Assembly (NCBI RefSeq): GCF_025165795.1
Contig: NZ_JAJAGO010000009.1
Span: 62,001 to 126,000 of the forward strand
Length of the DNA: 64,000 bases
From: Streptomyces gossypii
Lineage (GTDB): Bacteria; Actinomycetota; Actinomycetes; Streptomycetales; Streptomycetaceae
Reading direction: 5' to 3'
Under the pieces are notes generated by a model. That model did no database searches and had not been told where the DNA came from. It saw nothing but the letters and a program-made list of their open reading frames with translations. Position numbers and translations under genes: made by a program. Shown here piece after piece: positions 34,764 through 44,727 of this stretch. The first letter of the stretch is position 1, and every line of letters begins with the position of its first letter.

Positions 34764-35617
34764 CGGACGTATCGATCGGTATGCCGCAGCTTCCGGCCCC
34801 CGACTACCCGGCGGACGTACGGGAGCGGCTCACGGAGGACGCGCGGGAGATCATCGCCCGCTACCCGGACAGCAGGTCCGCGCTGCTGCCGCTGCTGCAC
34901 CTCGTGCAGTCCGAGGAAGGGCATGTGACCCGGACGGGGCAGCGCTTCTGCGCCGAGGTGCTCGACCTGACAACCGCCGAGGTCAACGCCGTCGCGACCT
35001 TCTACAGCATGTACCGGCGGAAGCCCTCCGGCGACTACCAGGTCGGAGTCTGCACCAACACGCTGTGCGCGGTGATGGGCGGCGACGCGATCTTCGAGGA
35101 ACTCCAGCAGCACCTGGGGGTCGGCAACAGCGAGACCACCGAGGACGGCAAGGTCACCCTCGAACACATCGAGTGCAACGCGGCCTGCGACTTCGCCCCC
35201 GTGGTGATGGTCAACTGGGAGTTCTTCGACAACCAGACACCCGGCAGCGCCAAGCAGATGGTCGACGACCTGCGGGCGGGCCGCGAGGTCGAGCCGACCC
35301 GGGGCGCGAAGCTCTGCACCTTCAAGGAGACCGCCCGCATCCTCGCCGGATTCCCGGACGAGCGGACGGGCGCCGTGGCCGAGAGCGGCGGCGCGGGCCC
35401 CGCCTCGCTGGCCGGCCTCCGGCTGGCGAAGGGCGAGAGCGCACCCCCGCGCGTCGCCCCGCAGCGAAGCGCGGGAGCCGACGCACTCGGCGCCGACGTC
35501 ACGGCCGAGGGCGCGCAGCCGCCGGAAACCCACCCCAGCTCGCATGACGCGCCGCAGGACACCGCGGCCTCCGATCCCGCCCACCAGGCCGGACCGGTCA
35601 CAGAGGAGGACCAGTGA
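34760..35617 (+). CDS. nuoE: NADH-quinone oxidoreductase subunit E
   Basis: 285 aa, the 24-kDa thioredoxin-like subunit. The 2Fe-2S cluster N1a ligands are Cys98, Cys103, Cys139 and Cys143 (VCTNTLC and ECNAACDFAP). The core ends near residue 205; an extra 80-residue Ala/Pro/Gly-rich tail is an actinobacterial addition of unknown role. Confidence 0.97.
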   Translation: MTDVSIGMPQLPAPDYPADVRERLTEDAREIIARYPDSRSALLPLLHLVQSEEGHVTRTGQRFCAEVLDLTTAEVNAVATFYSMYRRKPSGDYQVGVCTNTLCAVMGGDAIFEELQQHLGVGNSETTEDGKVTLEHIECNAACDFAPVVMVNWEFFDNQTPGSAKQMVDDLRAGREVEPTRGAKLCTFKETARILAGFPDERTGAVAESGGAGPASLAGLRLAKGESAPPRVAPQRSAGADALGADVTAEGAQPPETHPSSHDAPQDTAASDPAHQAGPVTEEDQ

Positions 35618-36954
35618 ACGCCACCGATTCTCCCGCCAAGCTGCTCACCCCGGTGCTGTCCACCTTCTGGGACCAGCCGGACGCCTGGACGCTGGAGACC
35701 TACCGGCGGCACGACGGCTACGAGGGCCTGCGCACGGCACTGGCCATGGACCCGGACGACGTCATCGCGTACGTGAAGGAGGCCGGACTGCGCGGCCGGG
35801 GCGGCGCGGGCTTCCCCACCGGCATGAAGTGGCAGTTCATCCCGCAGGGCGACGGCAAGCCGCACTATCTCGTCGTCAACGCCGACGAATCCGAGCCGGG
35901 CACCTGCAAGGACATCCCGCTGCTCTTCGCCAACCCGCACTCCCTCATCGAAGGGATGGTGATCGCCTGCCACGCGATCCGCTCCAGCCATGCCTTCATC
36001 TACCTGCGCGGTGAAGTCGTCCCCGTGCTGCGCAGGCTGCACGAGGCCGTGCGCGAGGCGTACGCGGCGGGCTACCTCGGCAAGGACGCGCTCGGGCCCG
36101 GCAAGGACCTGGAACTCACCGTGCACGCGGGCGCGGGCGCGTACATCTGCGGCGAGGAGACGGCACTGCTCGACTCCCTCGAGGGGCGCCGCGGCCAGCC
36201 CCGGCTGCGCCCTCCCTTCCCCGCGGTCGCGGGCCTCTACGCCTGCCCCACTGTGGTGAACAACGTCGAGTCCATCGCCTCGGTTCCCTCCCTGATGCAC
36301 AAGGGCAAGGACTGGTTCCGGTCGATGGGCAGCGAGAAGTCCCCCGGCTTCACGCTCTACTCGCTCAGCGGCCATGTCGCCGGTCCCGGCCAGTACGAGG
36401 CGCCGCTCGGCGTCACCCTGCGCCAACTGCTCGACATGAGCGGCGGCATGCGGAAGGGGCACCGGCTGAAGTTCTGGACGCCGGGCGGCTCCTCCACCCC
36501 GATGCTCACCGAGGAGCACCTCGACGTCCCGCTGGACTACGAGGGTGTCGGCGCTGCGGGCTCCATGCTCGGCACCAAGGCGCTCCAGTGCTTCGACGAG
36601 ACCACCTGCGTGGTGCGCGCCGTGACCCGCTGGACGGAGTTCTACGCACACGAGTCCTGCGGCAAGTGCACCCCCTGCCGCGAAGGCACCTACTGGCTCG
36701 TCCAGTTGCTCCGCGACATCGAGGCGGGCAAAGCCACGCTCGCAGACATCGACAAGATCGACGACATCGCCGACACCATCAACGGCAAGTCGTTCTGCGC
36801 GCTGGGTGACGGCGCCGCCGCACCGATCTTCTCCTCGCTCAAGCACTTCCGCGAGGAGTACGAGCAGCACGTGAACGGCCGTGGCTGCCCCTTCGACCCG
36901 GCAGCTTCCACCGTCTGGGCCGACAAAACCGCTCACCTGGAGGTGAAAGCGTGA
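35614..36954 (+). CDS. nuoF: NADH-quinone oxidoreductase subunit F
   Basis: 446 aa, the NADH-binding 51-kDa subunit. LRGRGGAGFPTGMKW near residue 58 is the FMN-binding loop, GAGAYICGEETALLDSLEG near 172 the nucleotide site, and CGKCTPCREG near 349 the N3 4Fe-4S ligands. GTG start overlapping the nuoE stop; end overlapping nuoG. Confidence 0.97.
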   Translation: MNATDSPAKLLTPVLSTFWDQPDAWTLETYRRHDGYEGLRTALAMDPDDVIAYVKEAGLRGRGGAGFPTGMKWQFIPQGDGKPHYLVVNADESEPGTCKDIPLLFANPHSLIEGMVIACHAIRSSHAFIYLRGEVVPVLRRLHEAVREAYAAGYLGKDALGPGKDLELTVHAGAGAYICGEETALLDSLEGRRGQPRLRPPFPAVAGLYACPTVVNNVESIASVPSLMHKGKDWFRSMGSEKSPGFTLYSLSGHVAGPGQYEAPLGVTLRQLLDMSGGMRKGHRLKFWTPGGSSTPMLTEEHLDVPLDYEGVGAAGSMLGTKALQCFDETTCVVRAVTRWTEFYAHESCGKCTPCREGTYWLVQLLRDIEAGKATLADIDKIDDIADTINGKSFCALGDGAAAPIFSSLKHFREEYEQHVNGRGCPFDPAASTVWADKTAHLEVKA

Positions 36955-39524
36955 CCGTGACGACCGACGCGACGACCTCCGGTGGCGGGGAAGGCCCGCC
37001 GCCGGAGGACCTCGTATCCCTCAGCATCGACGGCGCACTGATCAGCGTGCCCAAGGGCACCCTGGTCATTCGTGCCGCCGAACAGCTCGGCATCGAGATC
37101 CCCCGCTTCTGCGACCATCCGCTCCTCGAACCGGCGGGCGCCTGCCGTCAGTGCATCGTCGAGGTCGAGGGCCAGCGCAAGCCGATGGCCTCGTGCACCA
37201 TCACCTGCACCGACGGCATGGTCGTGCGGACCCAGCTCAGCTCGCCCGTCGCCGAGAAGGCCCAGCGCGGGGTGATGGAGCTGCTGCTCATCAACCACCC
37301 GCTGGACTGCCCGGTCTGCGACAAGGGCGGTGAGTGCCCGCTGCAGAACCAGGCGATGTCCACCGGCTCCGCCGAATCCCGGTTCGAGGGCCGGAAGCGC
37401 ACCTTCGAGAAGCCGGTCGCCATCTCCACCCAGGTGCTGCTGGACCGCGAGCGCTGCGTGCTGTGCGCCCGCTGCACCCGCTTCTCCAACGAGATCGCCG
37501 GAGACCCGATGATCGAACTGCTGGAGCGTGGCGCGCTCCAGCAGGTGGGCACCGGTGAGGGCGACCCCTTCGAGTCGTACTTCTCCGGCAACACCATCCA
37601 GATCTGCCCGGTCGGCGCGCTCACCTCCGCCGCCTACCGCTTCCGCTCCCGCCCCTTCGACCTGGTCTCCTCGCCGAGCGTGTGCGAGCACTGCGCGGGC
37701 GGCTGTGCCACCCGTACGGACCACCGCCGGGGCAAGGTCATGCGCCGCATGGCTGCCGAGGACCCGGAGGTCAACGAGGAGTGGCTGTGCGACAAGGGCC
37801 GCTTCGGCTTCCGCTACGCGCAGCGCCCGGAGCGGCTCACGGTCCCGCTGGTGCGCGACGCGGAGACCGGCAGGCTGGAGCAGGCCAGCTGGCCGGAGGC
37901 GCTGGAGGCCGCCGCCCGCGGCCTGGCGGCCGCCCGTGACCGCGGCTCAGGCCGCGGCGTCGGCGTGCTCACCGGCGGCCGGGTGACCTTCGAGGACGCC
38001 TACGCCTACGCCAAGTTCGCCCGGGTCGCACTCGGCACCCACGACATCGACTTCCGCGCCCGGATCCACTCCGGCGAGGAGGCCGGCTTCCTCGCCGCCC
38101 ATGTCGCCGGCCGCGGCGTGGATCTGGACGGCAGCGGACTCACCCACACCACACTCGAACAGGCCCCCGCGGTCCTCCTGGTGGGCTTCGAGTCCGAGGA
38201 GGAGGCGCCGGGCGTCTTCCTGCGGCTGCGCAAGGCCTACCGCAAGCGCGGCCAGCGCACCTACTCCCTCGCCAGTCACGCCGCCCGGGGCCTGGAGAAG
38301 GCGGGCGGCACGCTGCTGCCCGCCGCGCCGGGCACCGAGACCGAATGGCTGGACGGCCTGGCCGGCGGCGTCGGGCTCGACGCCGAGGGCCATCGCGCCG
38401 CCGAGGCGCTGCGCGCCGACGGTTCGGTGATCATCGTCGGTGAGCGGCTGGCCGCCGTCCCCGGCGGACTGACCGCCGCCGTACGGGCCGCCACCGCCAC
38501 CGGCGCCCGGCTCGTATGGATTCCGCGCCGGGCTGGTGAGCGCGGAGCCATCGAGGCCGGCGCCCTGCCGGCCCTGCTGCCCGGTGGCCGGCCCGCCGCC
38601 GACCCGAGGGCCCGCGCCGAGGTCGCCGGGGTCTGGGGCCTCTCCCGGCTCCCCGACACCGAGGGCCGCGACACCGCCGGGATCATCGAGGCCGCCGCCA
38701 CCGGCGGACTGCACGGGCTGATCGTCGGCGGCGTCGAGATCGCTGACCTGCCCGACCCGGCCCGCGCCCTGGAGGCGCTGGACGCGGTCGACTTCCTCGT
38801 CAGCCTGGAATTGCGGCCGTCCGAGGTGACCGAACACGCCGACGTGGTGCTGCCGGTCGCCGCCGCCGCGGAGAAGTCCGGCACCTTCCTCAACTGGGAA
38901 GGCCGCGCACGGCTGTTCGAGGCCGCGCTGAAGCCCGACCAGATGACCCGGCGGCACGTACAGCCGGACGGGCGGGTGCTGCACATGCTCGCCGACGCGC
39001 TGAACCGGCCCGTGGCGCTGCCCGACGTACGGGCGACGCGCCGCGAACTGGAGCGGCTCGGCGGCTGGGACGGGCCGGTGCCCGCCGCACCGCAGTCCTC
39101 CGCACGGCCGCTGCCCCAGCCCCGAGCGGGCGAGGCGGTGCTCGCCGGGCACCGGATGCTGCTCGACCAGGGACGCCTGCAGGTCGGTGACGAGGCGCTG
39201 GCCGGGACGCGGCACGCAGCCGTCGTACGGGCCTCGCAGGGCACCGCCGAGGCTGCCGGGGTCGCGGACGGGCAGCTCGTCTCCGTCGACGGCCCGGCCG
39301 GGTCCGTACGCCTTCCGTTGCAGGTCACGGCAATGCCGGACCACGTGGTGTGGATTCCGTTGAACTCCACCGGCGGCGGGGCGCAGCGTGACCTGGGCGC
39401 GCTGCCGGGCCAGCTGGTCAGGCTCTCCCCGGCCGCTTCGGGCAACGACGCTTCGGGCAACGACGCTTCGGGCAACGACGCTTCCGGCGACGACGCTTCC
39501 GGCAACAAGGAGGTGGAGGTCTGA
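36951..39524 (+). CDS. nuoG: NADH-quinone oxidoreductase subunit G
   Basis: 857 aa. N-terminal 2Fe-2S ferredoxin domain (FCDHPLLEPAGACRQCIVEV), then the His/Cys cluster CPVCDKGGECPLQ, a CVLCARCTRFSNE 4Fe-4S site, and a molybdopterin-oxidoreductase-like domain beginning with CEHCAGGCATRTD. The tail carries five ASGND-like pentapeptides. GGAGGTGGAGG at its 3' end serves nuoH. Confidence 0.97.
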   Translation: MTVTTDATTSGGGEGPPPEDLVSLSIDGALISVPKGTLVIRAAEQLGIEIPRFCDHPLLEPAGACRQCIVEVEGQRKPMASCTITCTDGMVVRTQLSSPVAEKAQRGVMELLLINHPLDCPVCDKGGECPLQNQAMSTGSAESRFEGRKRTFEKPVAISTQVLLDRERCVLCARCTRFSNEIAGDPMIELLERGALQQVGTGEGDPFESYFSGNTIQICPVGALTSAAYRFRSRPFDLVSSPSVCEHCAGGCATRTDHRRGKVMRRMAAEDPEVNEEWLCDKGRFGFRYAQRPERLTVPLVRDAETGRLEQASWPEALEAAARGLAAARDRGSGRGVGVLTGGRVTFEDAYAYAKFARVALGTHDIDFRARIHSGEEAGFLAAHVAGRGVDLDGSGLTHTTLEQAPAVLLVGFESEEEAPGVFLRLRKAYRKRGQRTYSLASHAARGLEKAGGTLLPAAPGTETEWLDGLAGGVGLDAEGHRAAEALRADGSVIIVGERLAAVPGGLTAAVRAATATGARLVWIPRRAGERGAIEAGALPALLPGGRPAADPRARAEVAGVWGLSRLPDTEGRDTAGIIEAAATGGLHGLIVGGVEIADLPDPARALEALDAVDFLVSLELRPSEVTEHADVVLPVAAAAEKSGTFLNWEGRARLFEAALKPDQMTRRHVQPDGRVLHMLADALNRPVALPDVRATRRELERLGGWDGPVPAAPQSSARPLPQPRAGEAVLAGHRMLLDQGRLQVGDEALAGTRHAAVVRASQGTAEAAGVADGQLVSVDGPAGSVRLPLQVTAMPDHVVWIPLNSTGGGAQRDLGALPGQLVRLSPAASGNDASGNDASGNDASGDDASGNKEVEV
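39435..39509 (+). repeat. Five tandem 15-bp units in the nuoG tail
   Basis: Units of GCTTCGGGCAACGAC; three are identical and two diverged (GCTTCCGGCGACGAC, GCTTCCGGCAACAAG). They encode repeated Ala-Ser-Gly-Asn-Asp and keep the frame, so length can vary freely. Confidence 0.95.
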
Positions 39525-40933
39525 TGCAGGGTCATATGCTCGCTGCCGAGGACATGACGAACTTCGGCACCGACCCCTGGTGGCTCATCGGCCTCAAGGC
39601 GGTCTTCTGCTTCGCCTTCCTGATGGGCACCGTCCTCATCTCCATCGTCTTCGAGCGCAAGGTCCTCGGCTGGATGCAGCGGCGGATCGGGCCGAACCGG
39701 CACGGGCCCTGGGGCCTGCTCCAGTCGCTCGCCGACGGCGTGAAGCTGATGCTCAAGGAAGACATCATCGTCAAGGGCGCCGACAAGGTCGTCTACGTCC
39801 TCGCGCCGATCATCGGCACCATCCCCGCCTTCATGGCGATCGCGGTGATCCCGTTCGGTCCGCCCGGCAACGAGGTGTCGATCTTCGGCACCCGTACCGC
39901 GATGCAGCTGACCGACCTGCCGGTGGCGGTGCTCTACATCCTCGCCACCTCCTCCATCGCCGCCTACGGCGTGGTGCTGGCGGGCTGGTCCTCCAAGTCG
40001 ACCTACCCGCTGCTCGGCGGGGTGCGGGCGACCGCGCAGATCATCAGCTACGAGGTCGCGATGGGCCTCAGCTTCGCAGCGGTCTTCCTCTACTCCGGAT
40101 CGATGTCCACCTCGGCGATCGTCGACTCGCAGGAGGACCGCTGGTTCGCGATCCTGCTGCCGGTCTCCTTCCTGATCTACCTGGTCTCGATGGTCGGCGA
40201 GGCGCACCGCGCGCCGTTCGACATGCCGGAGTCCGAGGGCGACCTGGTCGGCGGCTTCAACACCGAGTACTCGTCGATCAAGTTCGCCCTGTTCATGCTC
40301 ACCGAGTACGTCCACATGGTCACGGTCTCGGCTCTCGCGGTCACCCTCTTCCTGGGCGGCTGGCGGGCACCCGCGCCGATCTCGACGTACTGGGAGGGCG
40401 CGAACCACGGCTGGTGGCCGATGCTGTGGTTCGTCCTGAAGCTGTGCATGCTGCTCTTCGCGTTCATCTGGCTGCGCGCCACGCTGCCCCGGGTGCGCTA
40501 CGACCAGTTCATGAAGCTGGGCTGGAAGGTGCTCATCCCCGTCGCGATGGTCTGGCTGATGCTGGTCGCGGGCGTACGGGCGATGCGGAACGAGGACTAC
40601 TCCTTCGCCGACATCATCTACTGGGTCGGCGGCGCGGGAATCGCGCTGCTGCTGATCTCCTTCCTCGTCGACATCTTCCGTGAGCGCGGGGAGAAGGCCG
40701 CCGAGGAGCGGGAGAAGCAAGCCGAACCTCCTGGGTTCGACCCGATGGCCGGTGGCTATCCGGTGCCGCCGCTGCCCGGCCAGACCCTCCCGCCGACGCC
40801 GCGACGGCGTCCGCGCGGCGAGCCCCAACTTGTCGGTACGGCGGCGGAATCCGGTTCTGCCGCGGCCTCCGGCGAACCCGGCGAGAGCAATGCAGGGTCC
40901 ACCTCCCAAGGAAGGGGTGCCGACGGTGCCTGA
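39524..40933 (+). CDS. nuoH: NADH-quinone oxidoreductase subunit H
   Basis: 469 aa, eight membrane helices, joining the membrane and peripheral arms. GWMQRRIGPNRHGPWGLLQS near residue 46 and GEAHRAPFDMPESEGDLVGG near 224 are diagnostic of the quinone-channel entrance. A 70-residue Pro/Gly-rich cytoplasmic tail follows the last helix. The end overlaps nuoI by 8 bp. Confidence 0.97.
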   Translation: MQGHMLAAEDMTNFGTDPWWLIGLKAVFCFAFLMGTVLISIVFERKVLGWMQRRIGPNRHGPWGLLQSLADGVKLMLKEDIIVKGADKVVYVLAPIIGTIPAFMAIAVIPFGPPGNEVSIFGTRTAMQLTDLPVAVLYILATSSIAAYGVVLAGWSSKSTYPLLGGVRATAQIISYEVAMGLSFAAVFLYSGSMSTSAIVDSQEDRWFAILLPVSFLIYLVSMVGEAHRAPFDMPESEGDLVGGFNTEYSSIKFALFMLTEYVHMVTVSALAVTLFLGGWRAPAPISTYWEGANHGWWPMLWFVLKLCMLLFAFIWLRATLPRVRYDQFMKLGWKVLIPVAMVWLMLVAGVRAMRNEDYSFADIIYWVGGAGIALLLISFLVDIFRERGEKAAEEREKQAEPPGFDPMAGGYPVPPLPGQTLPPTPRRRPRGEPQLVGTAAESGSAAASGEPGESNAGSTSQGRGADGA

Positions 40934-41549
40934 CAACCCCCTGGCCGGCTTCGGCGTGACCTTCAAGGCCATGTTCAAGAAGCGGCTGACCGAGCAGTAC
41001 CCGGAGTACAAGAAGCCGACGGCGCCCCGTTTCCACGGGCGGCACCAGCTCAACCGGCATCCGGACGGGCTGGAGAAGTGCATCGGCTGCGAGCTGTGCG
41101 CCTGGGCCTGTCCGGCCGACGCGATCTATGTGGAGGGCGCGGACAACACCGAGGAGGAGCGCTACTCCCCGGGTGAGCGCTACGGCCGCGTCTACCAGAT
41201 CAACTATCTGCGCTGCATCCTGTGCGGCCTGTGCGTCGAGGCGTGCCCCACCCGGGCACTGACCATGACCAACGAGTACGAACTGGCCGACTCCTCCCGC
41301 GAATCGCTCATCTACACGAAGGAAGAGCTGCTCGCGGGCCTGGAGGAGGGAATGGTCGAGTCACCGCACTCGATCTACCCCGGGATGACGGACAAGGACT
41401 ACTACAGCGGCTTCGTCACCGAGGCCGCACCGGGCACCGTCCAGCAGGAGCCCCACTCCAAGAACCCGCTGAACGAGGCGCCGCAGGCCGCGGCCGACAC
41501 CTTCGGCGCGGACGAGCCCGCTGCCGCGGAGGCGGTGGGGGAGAAGTGA
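40926..41549 (+). CDS. nuoI: NADH-quinone oxidoreductase subunit I
   Basis: 207 aa with two 4Fe-4S ferredoxin motifs, CIGCELCAWACP and CILCGLCVEACP, for clusters N6a and N6b. The GTG at 40926 lies after CAAGGAAGGGG and inside the last codons of nuoH; longer upstream frames run through nuoH and are rejected. It overlaps nuoJ by GTGA. Confidence 0.96.
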   Translation: MPDNPLAGFGVTFKAMFKKRLTEQYPEYKKPTAPRFHGRHQLNRHPDGLEKCIGCELCAWACPADAIYVEGADNTEEERYSPGERYGRVYQINYLRCILCGLCVEACPTRALTMTNEYELADSSRESLIYTKEELLAGLEEGMVESPHSIYPGMTDKDYYSGFVTEAAPGTVQQEPHSKNPLNEAPQAAADTFGADEPAAAEAVGEK

Positions 41550-42523
41550 GTGCGGCGACGACCGCGGACGCGGCCGCCGCGTCGACGGTGGAGCTGGCCG
41601 GGTCCCTCGCGGCCTCGGCCTCCACCACCTCCACCGGCGAGGCGCTGCAGTTCTGGGTGCTCGGTACGGTCGCGGTGCTGGGCGCGCTCGGCACCGTCTT
41701 CCTGAGGAAGTCCGTGCACTCCGCGCTCTCGCTCGCCGGGACAATGATCATCCTGGCGGTTTTCTACCTCGCCAACGGCGCGTACTTCCTGGGCATCGTC
41801 CAGATCGTCGTCTACACCGGCGCCGTGATGATGCTGTTCCTCTTCGTGCTGATGCTGGTGGGTGTCACCGCCGAGGACTCCCTGAAGGAGACGATCAAGG
41901 GCCAGCGCTGGATGGCGGCCCTGTGCGGGCTCGGCTTCGGCGTGCTGCTCATCGGCGGTCTGGGCAACGCCTCGATCAAGACCTTCAGCGGTCTCGAAGA
42001 GGCGAACGCCGACGGCAACGTGTTCGGCCTCGCCCGGCTGATCTTCACCAAGTACGTCTTCGCGTTCGAGCTCACCGGCGCCCTGCTGGTCACGGCGGCG
42101 GTCGCGGCGATGGTGCTCACCCACCGCGAGCGCGTCGAACGCCGTTCCACCCAGCGCGAGATGGCCGAAGTGCGGGTGCGCGAGAACAAGCACCTGCCGC
42201 CGCTGCCCGCACCCGGCGTCTACGCCCGGCACAACGCGGTGGACATTCCCGGCCTGCTGCCCGACGGCACCCCGTCCGAGCTGACAGTCAACCCGACGCT
42301 GCGCTCCCGCGGTCAGGTGCGGGACGTCTCCGCGGAGGCGCTGGAAAGCCTCGCCGCGCTGGAGCAGCGCACCGGGGAGGCCCTCGGACGGGAAGAACCC
42401 GGCGAGCCCGAAGCGGGCCCGGACTCGAATCCCGGCGGTGACCCCGGCGGTGACCCCGGCCGAAACTCCGGTGGTAACGCCGGGAACGCGGACCCGGACC
42501 GGGCGAAGGAGAAGACCAAGTGA
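41546..42523 (+). CDS. nuoJ: NADH-quinone oxidoreductase subunit J
   Basis: 325 aa. Five membrane helices in residues 30-195, with GIVQIVVYTGAVMMLFLFVL, the ND6 pi-bulge region. An unusual 130-residue cytoplasmic extension follows, ending in Gly/Asp/Asn-rich repeats (GGDPGGDPG). Overlaps nuoI at the start and nuoK at the end. Confidence 0.96.
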   Translation: MSAATTADAAAASTVELAGSLAASASTTSTGEALQFWVLGTVAVLGALGTVFLRKSVHSALSLAGTMIILAVFYLANGAYFLGIVQIVVYTGAVMMLFLFVLMLVGVTAEDSLKETIKGQRWMAALCGLGFGVLLIGGLGNASIKTFSGLEEANADGNVFGLARLIFTKYVFAFELTGALLVTAAVAAMVLTHRERVERRSTQREMAEVRVRENKHLPPLPAPGVYARHNAVDIPGLLPDGTPSELTVNPTLRSRGQVRDVSAEALESLAALEQRTGEALGREEPGEPEAGPDSNPGGDPGGDPGRNSGGNAGNADPDRAKEKTK

Positions 42524-42819
42524 ATCCGGTCAACTACCTCTATCTCGCGGCGCTGCTGTTCACCATCGGCGCCTCCGGGGTGCTGATCAGGCGGAACGCC
42601 ATCATCGTGTTCATGTGCGTCGAGCTGATGCTGAACGCCAGCAACCTCGCGCTTGTCGCCTTCTCCCGGCTGCACGGCAATCTCGACGGCCAGATCATGG
42701 CGTTCTTCACCATGGTCGTGGCCGCCGCCGAAGTCGTCGTCGGACTGGCGATCATCGTGACGCTCTTCCGCTCCCGCCACTCGGCCTCGGTCGACGACGC
42801 CAGCCTGATGAAGCTGTAA
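42520..42819 (+). CDS. nuoK: NADH-quinone oxidoreductase subunit K
   Basis: 99 aa, three membrane helices. The buried glutamates of the proton path are seen in CVELMLNASNLALVAF and AAAEVVVGLAIIVTLFR. GTG start overlapping the nuoJ stop; nuoL starts 14 bp after the stop with AAGGAG between. Confidence 0.97.
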   Translation: MNPVNYLYLAALLFTIGASGVLIRRNAIIVFMCVELMLNASNLALVAFSRLHGNLDGQIMAFFTMVVAAAEVVVGLAIIVTLFRSRHSASVDDASLMKL

Positions 42820-42833
42820 GGAGTTACGGACCA

Positions 42834-44726
42834 GTGGAATCACTCATCGGGCTGCTCGTCGGAGCCCCGCTCCTCGGTGCGGCCGTCCTGCTGTGCGGCG
42901 GGCGCCGGCTCGACCGGGCGGGACACTGGCTGGGCACCGCCCTCGCCGCGTCCTCGTTCGTGATCGGGCTGCTGCTCTTCGCCGACATGCTCGGCGAGGA
43001 GACCGAGCAACGCGCCATGCACCAGCATCTGTTCAGCTGGATTCCGGTCAACGGCTTCCAGGCGGACGTCGCCTTCCAGCTCGACCAGCTGTCGATGACC
43101 TTCGTCCTGCTGATCACCGGCGTCGGCACGCTGATCCATCTGTACTCCATCGGCTACATGGAGCACGACGAGCGTCGCCGCCGGTTCTTCGGCTATCTGA
43201 ACCTCTTCCTCGCGGCGATGCTGCTGCTGGTGCTGGCCGACAACTTCCTGCTGCTGTACGTCGGCTGGGAGGGCGTGGGCCTCGCCTCGTACCTGCTCAT
43301 CGGCTTCTGGCAGCACAAGCCGAGCGCCGCGACGGCCGCGAAGAAGGCGTTCCTGGTCAACCGCGTCGGTGACGTCGGACTGTCCATCGCGATCATGATC
43401 ATGTTCACGACCTTCGGGACCTTCGCCTTCGGGCCGGTCTTCGAGGCCACCGGGGAGACGAGCGAGGGCAAGCTGACGGCCATCGGCCTGATGCTGCTGC
43501 TGGCCGCCTGCGGCAAGTCGGCGCAGGTGCCGCTCCAGTCCTGGCTTGGCGACGCGATGGAGGGCCCGACCCCGGTCTCCGCCCTGATCCACGCGGCGAC
43601 GATGGTGACGGCCGGCGTCTACCTCATCACCCGCTCCGGCGCGATCTTCAACGCCGCGCCCGACGCGCAGACCGTGGTGGTCGTCGTCGGTGCCGTCACG
43701 CTGCTCTTCGGCGCGTTCGTCGGTTGTGCGAAGGACGACATCAAGAAGGCGCTCGCCGGTTCGACCATGTCGCAGATCGGCTACATGATGCTGGCCGCCG
43801 GGCTCGGCCCGATCGGCTACGCGTTCGCCATCATGCACCTGGTCACCCACGGCTTCTTCAAGGCCGGACTGTTCCTCGGTGCGGGCTCGGTGATGCACGG
43901 CATGAACGACGAGGTGGACATGCGCCGCTACGGCGGCCTCCGGAAGTACATGCCGGTCACTTTCGTCACCTTCGGCCTCGGCTATCTCGCCATCATCGGT
44001 TTCCCGGGGCTCTCCGGCTTCTTCTCCAAGGACCAGATCATCGAGGCCGCCTTCGCCAAGGGCGGCACCCAGGGCTGGATCCTGGGCTCGGTGACCCTGC
44101 TCGGCGCGGCGATCACCGCGTACTACATGACGCGCGTCATGGCGCTCACCTTCTTCGGTGAGAAGCGCTGGTCGGAGACCGGCAAGGACGCGGTGCACCC
44201 GCACGAGTCGCCGAAGTCGATGACCATCCCGATGATCGTGCTCGCCTTCGGGTCGGTCTTCGCGGGCGGCCTGTTCAAGTGGAACGAGTCCTTCGTGCAC
44301 TGGCTGGAGCCGGTCACCCAGTTCGAGCACGGCCATTCGCCGCTGTCGGCCACGGCCGTCACCTCGATGACCGTCGTCGCACTGGTCATCGGTGTGGGCA
44401 CGGCCTGGCTGCAGTACGGCCGCCGGCCGGTGCCCGCCGTCGCCCCGCGCGGCAGCCTGCTGACCCGCGCCGTCCGGCGCGATTTCCTCCAGGACGACCT
44501 GAACCATGTCGCCCTGGTCAAGCCCGGCGAGTATCTGACCCGCGGCCTCGTCTACGTCGACCACAAACTCGTCGACGGGGTTGTCAACGGCACCGCCGCG
44601 ACCGTCGGCGGTGCGTCCGGCAGGCTGCGGCGGGTCCAGAACGGTTTCGTCCGCTCGTACGCGGTCTCGATGTTCGGGGGTGCGGCGGTACTCGTCGCCG
44701 CGACCCTGCTGATGAGGGCGGTCTGA
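42834..44726 (+). CDS. nuoL: NADH-quinone oxidoreductase subunit L
   Basis: 630 aa, antiporter-like subunit with about 15 helices and the long lateral helix at the C-terminus. GWEGVGLASYLLIGFW near residue 143 holds the key Glu; SWLGDAMEGPTPVSALIHAA and KKALAGSTMSQIGYMML are further signatures. The GTG at 42834 is used; the frame extending back to 42438 runs through nuoK. Confidence 0.97.
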   Translation: MESLIGLLVGAPLLGAAVLLCGGRRLDRAGHWLGTALAASSFVIGLLLFADMLGEETEQRAMHQHLFSWIPVNGFQADVAFQLDQLSMTFVLLITGVGTLIHLYSIGYMEHDERRRRFFGYLNLFLAAMLLLVLADNFLLLYVGWEGVGLASYLLIGFWQHKPSAATAAKKAFLVNRVGDVGLSIAIMIMFTTFGTFAFGPVFEATGETSEGKLTAIGLMLLLAACGKSAQVPLQSWLGDAMEGPTPVSALIHAATMVTAGVYLITRSGAIFNAAPDAQTVVVVVGAVTLLFGAFVGCAKDDIKKALAGSTMSQIGYMMLAAGLGPIGYAFAIMHLVTHGFFKAGLFLGAGSVMHGMNDEVDMRRYGGLRKYMPVTFVTFGLGYLAIIGFPGLSGFFSKDQIIEAAFAKGGTQGWILGSVTLLGAAITAYYMTRVMALTFFGEKRWSETGKDAVHPHESPKSMTIPMIVLAFGSVFAGGLFKWNESFVHWLEPVTQFEHGHSPLSATAVTSMTVVALVIGVGTAWLQYGRRPVPAVAPRGSLLTRAVRRDFLQDDLNHVALVKPGEYLTRGLVYVDHKLVDGVVNGTAATVGGASGRLRRVQNGFVRSYAVSMFGGAAVLVAATLLMRAV

Positions 44727-44727
44727 G

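Noticed and set aside
38276..41083. Very long open frame antisense to nuoG, nuoH and nuoI
   Set aside because: A by-product of high GC content; the sense strand encodes clear complex I subunits and the antisense product has no domain.
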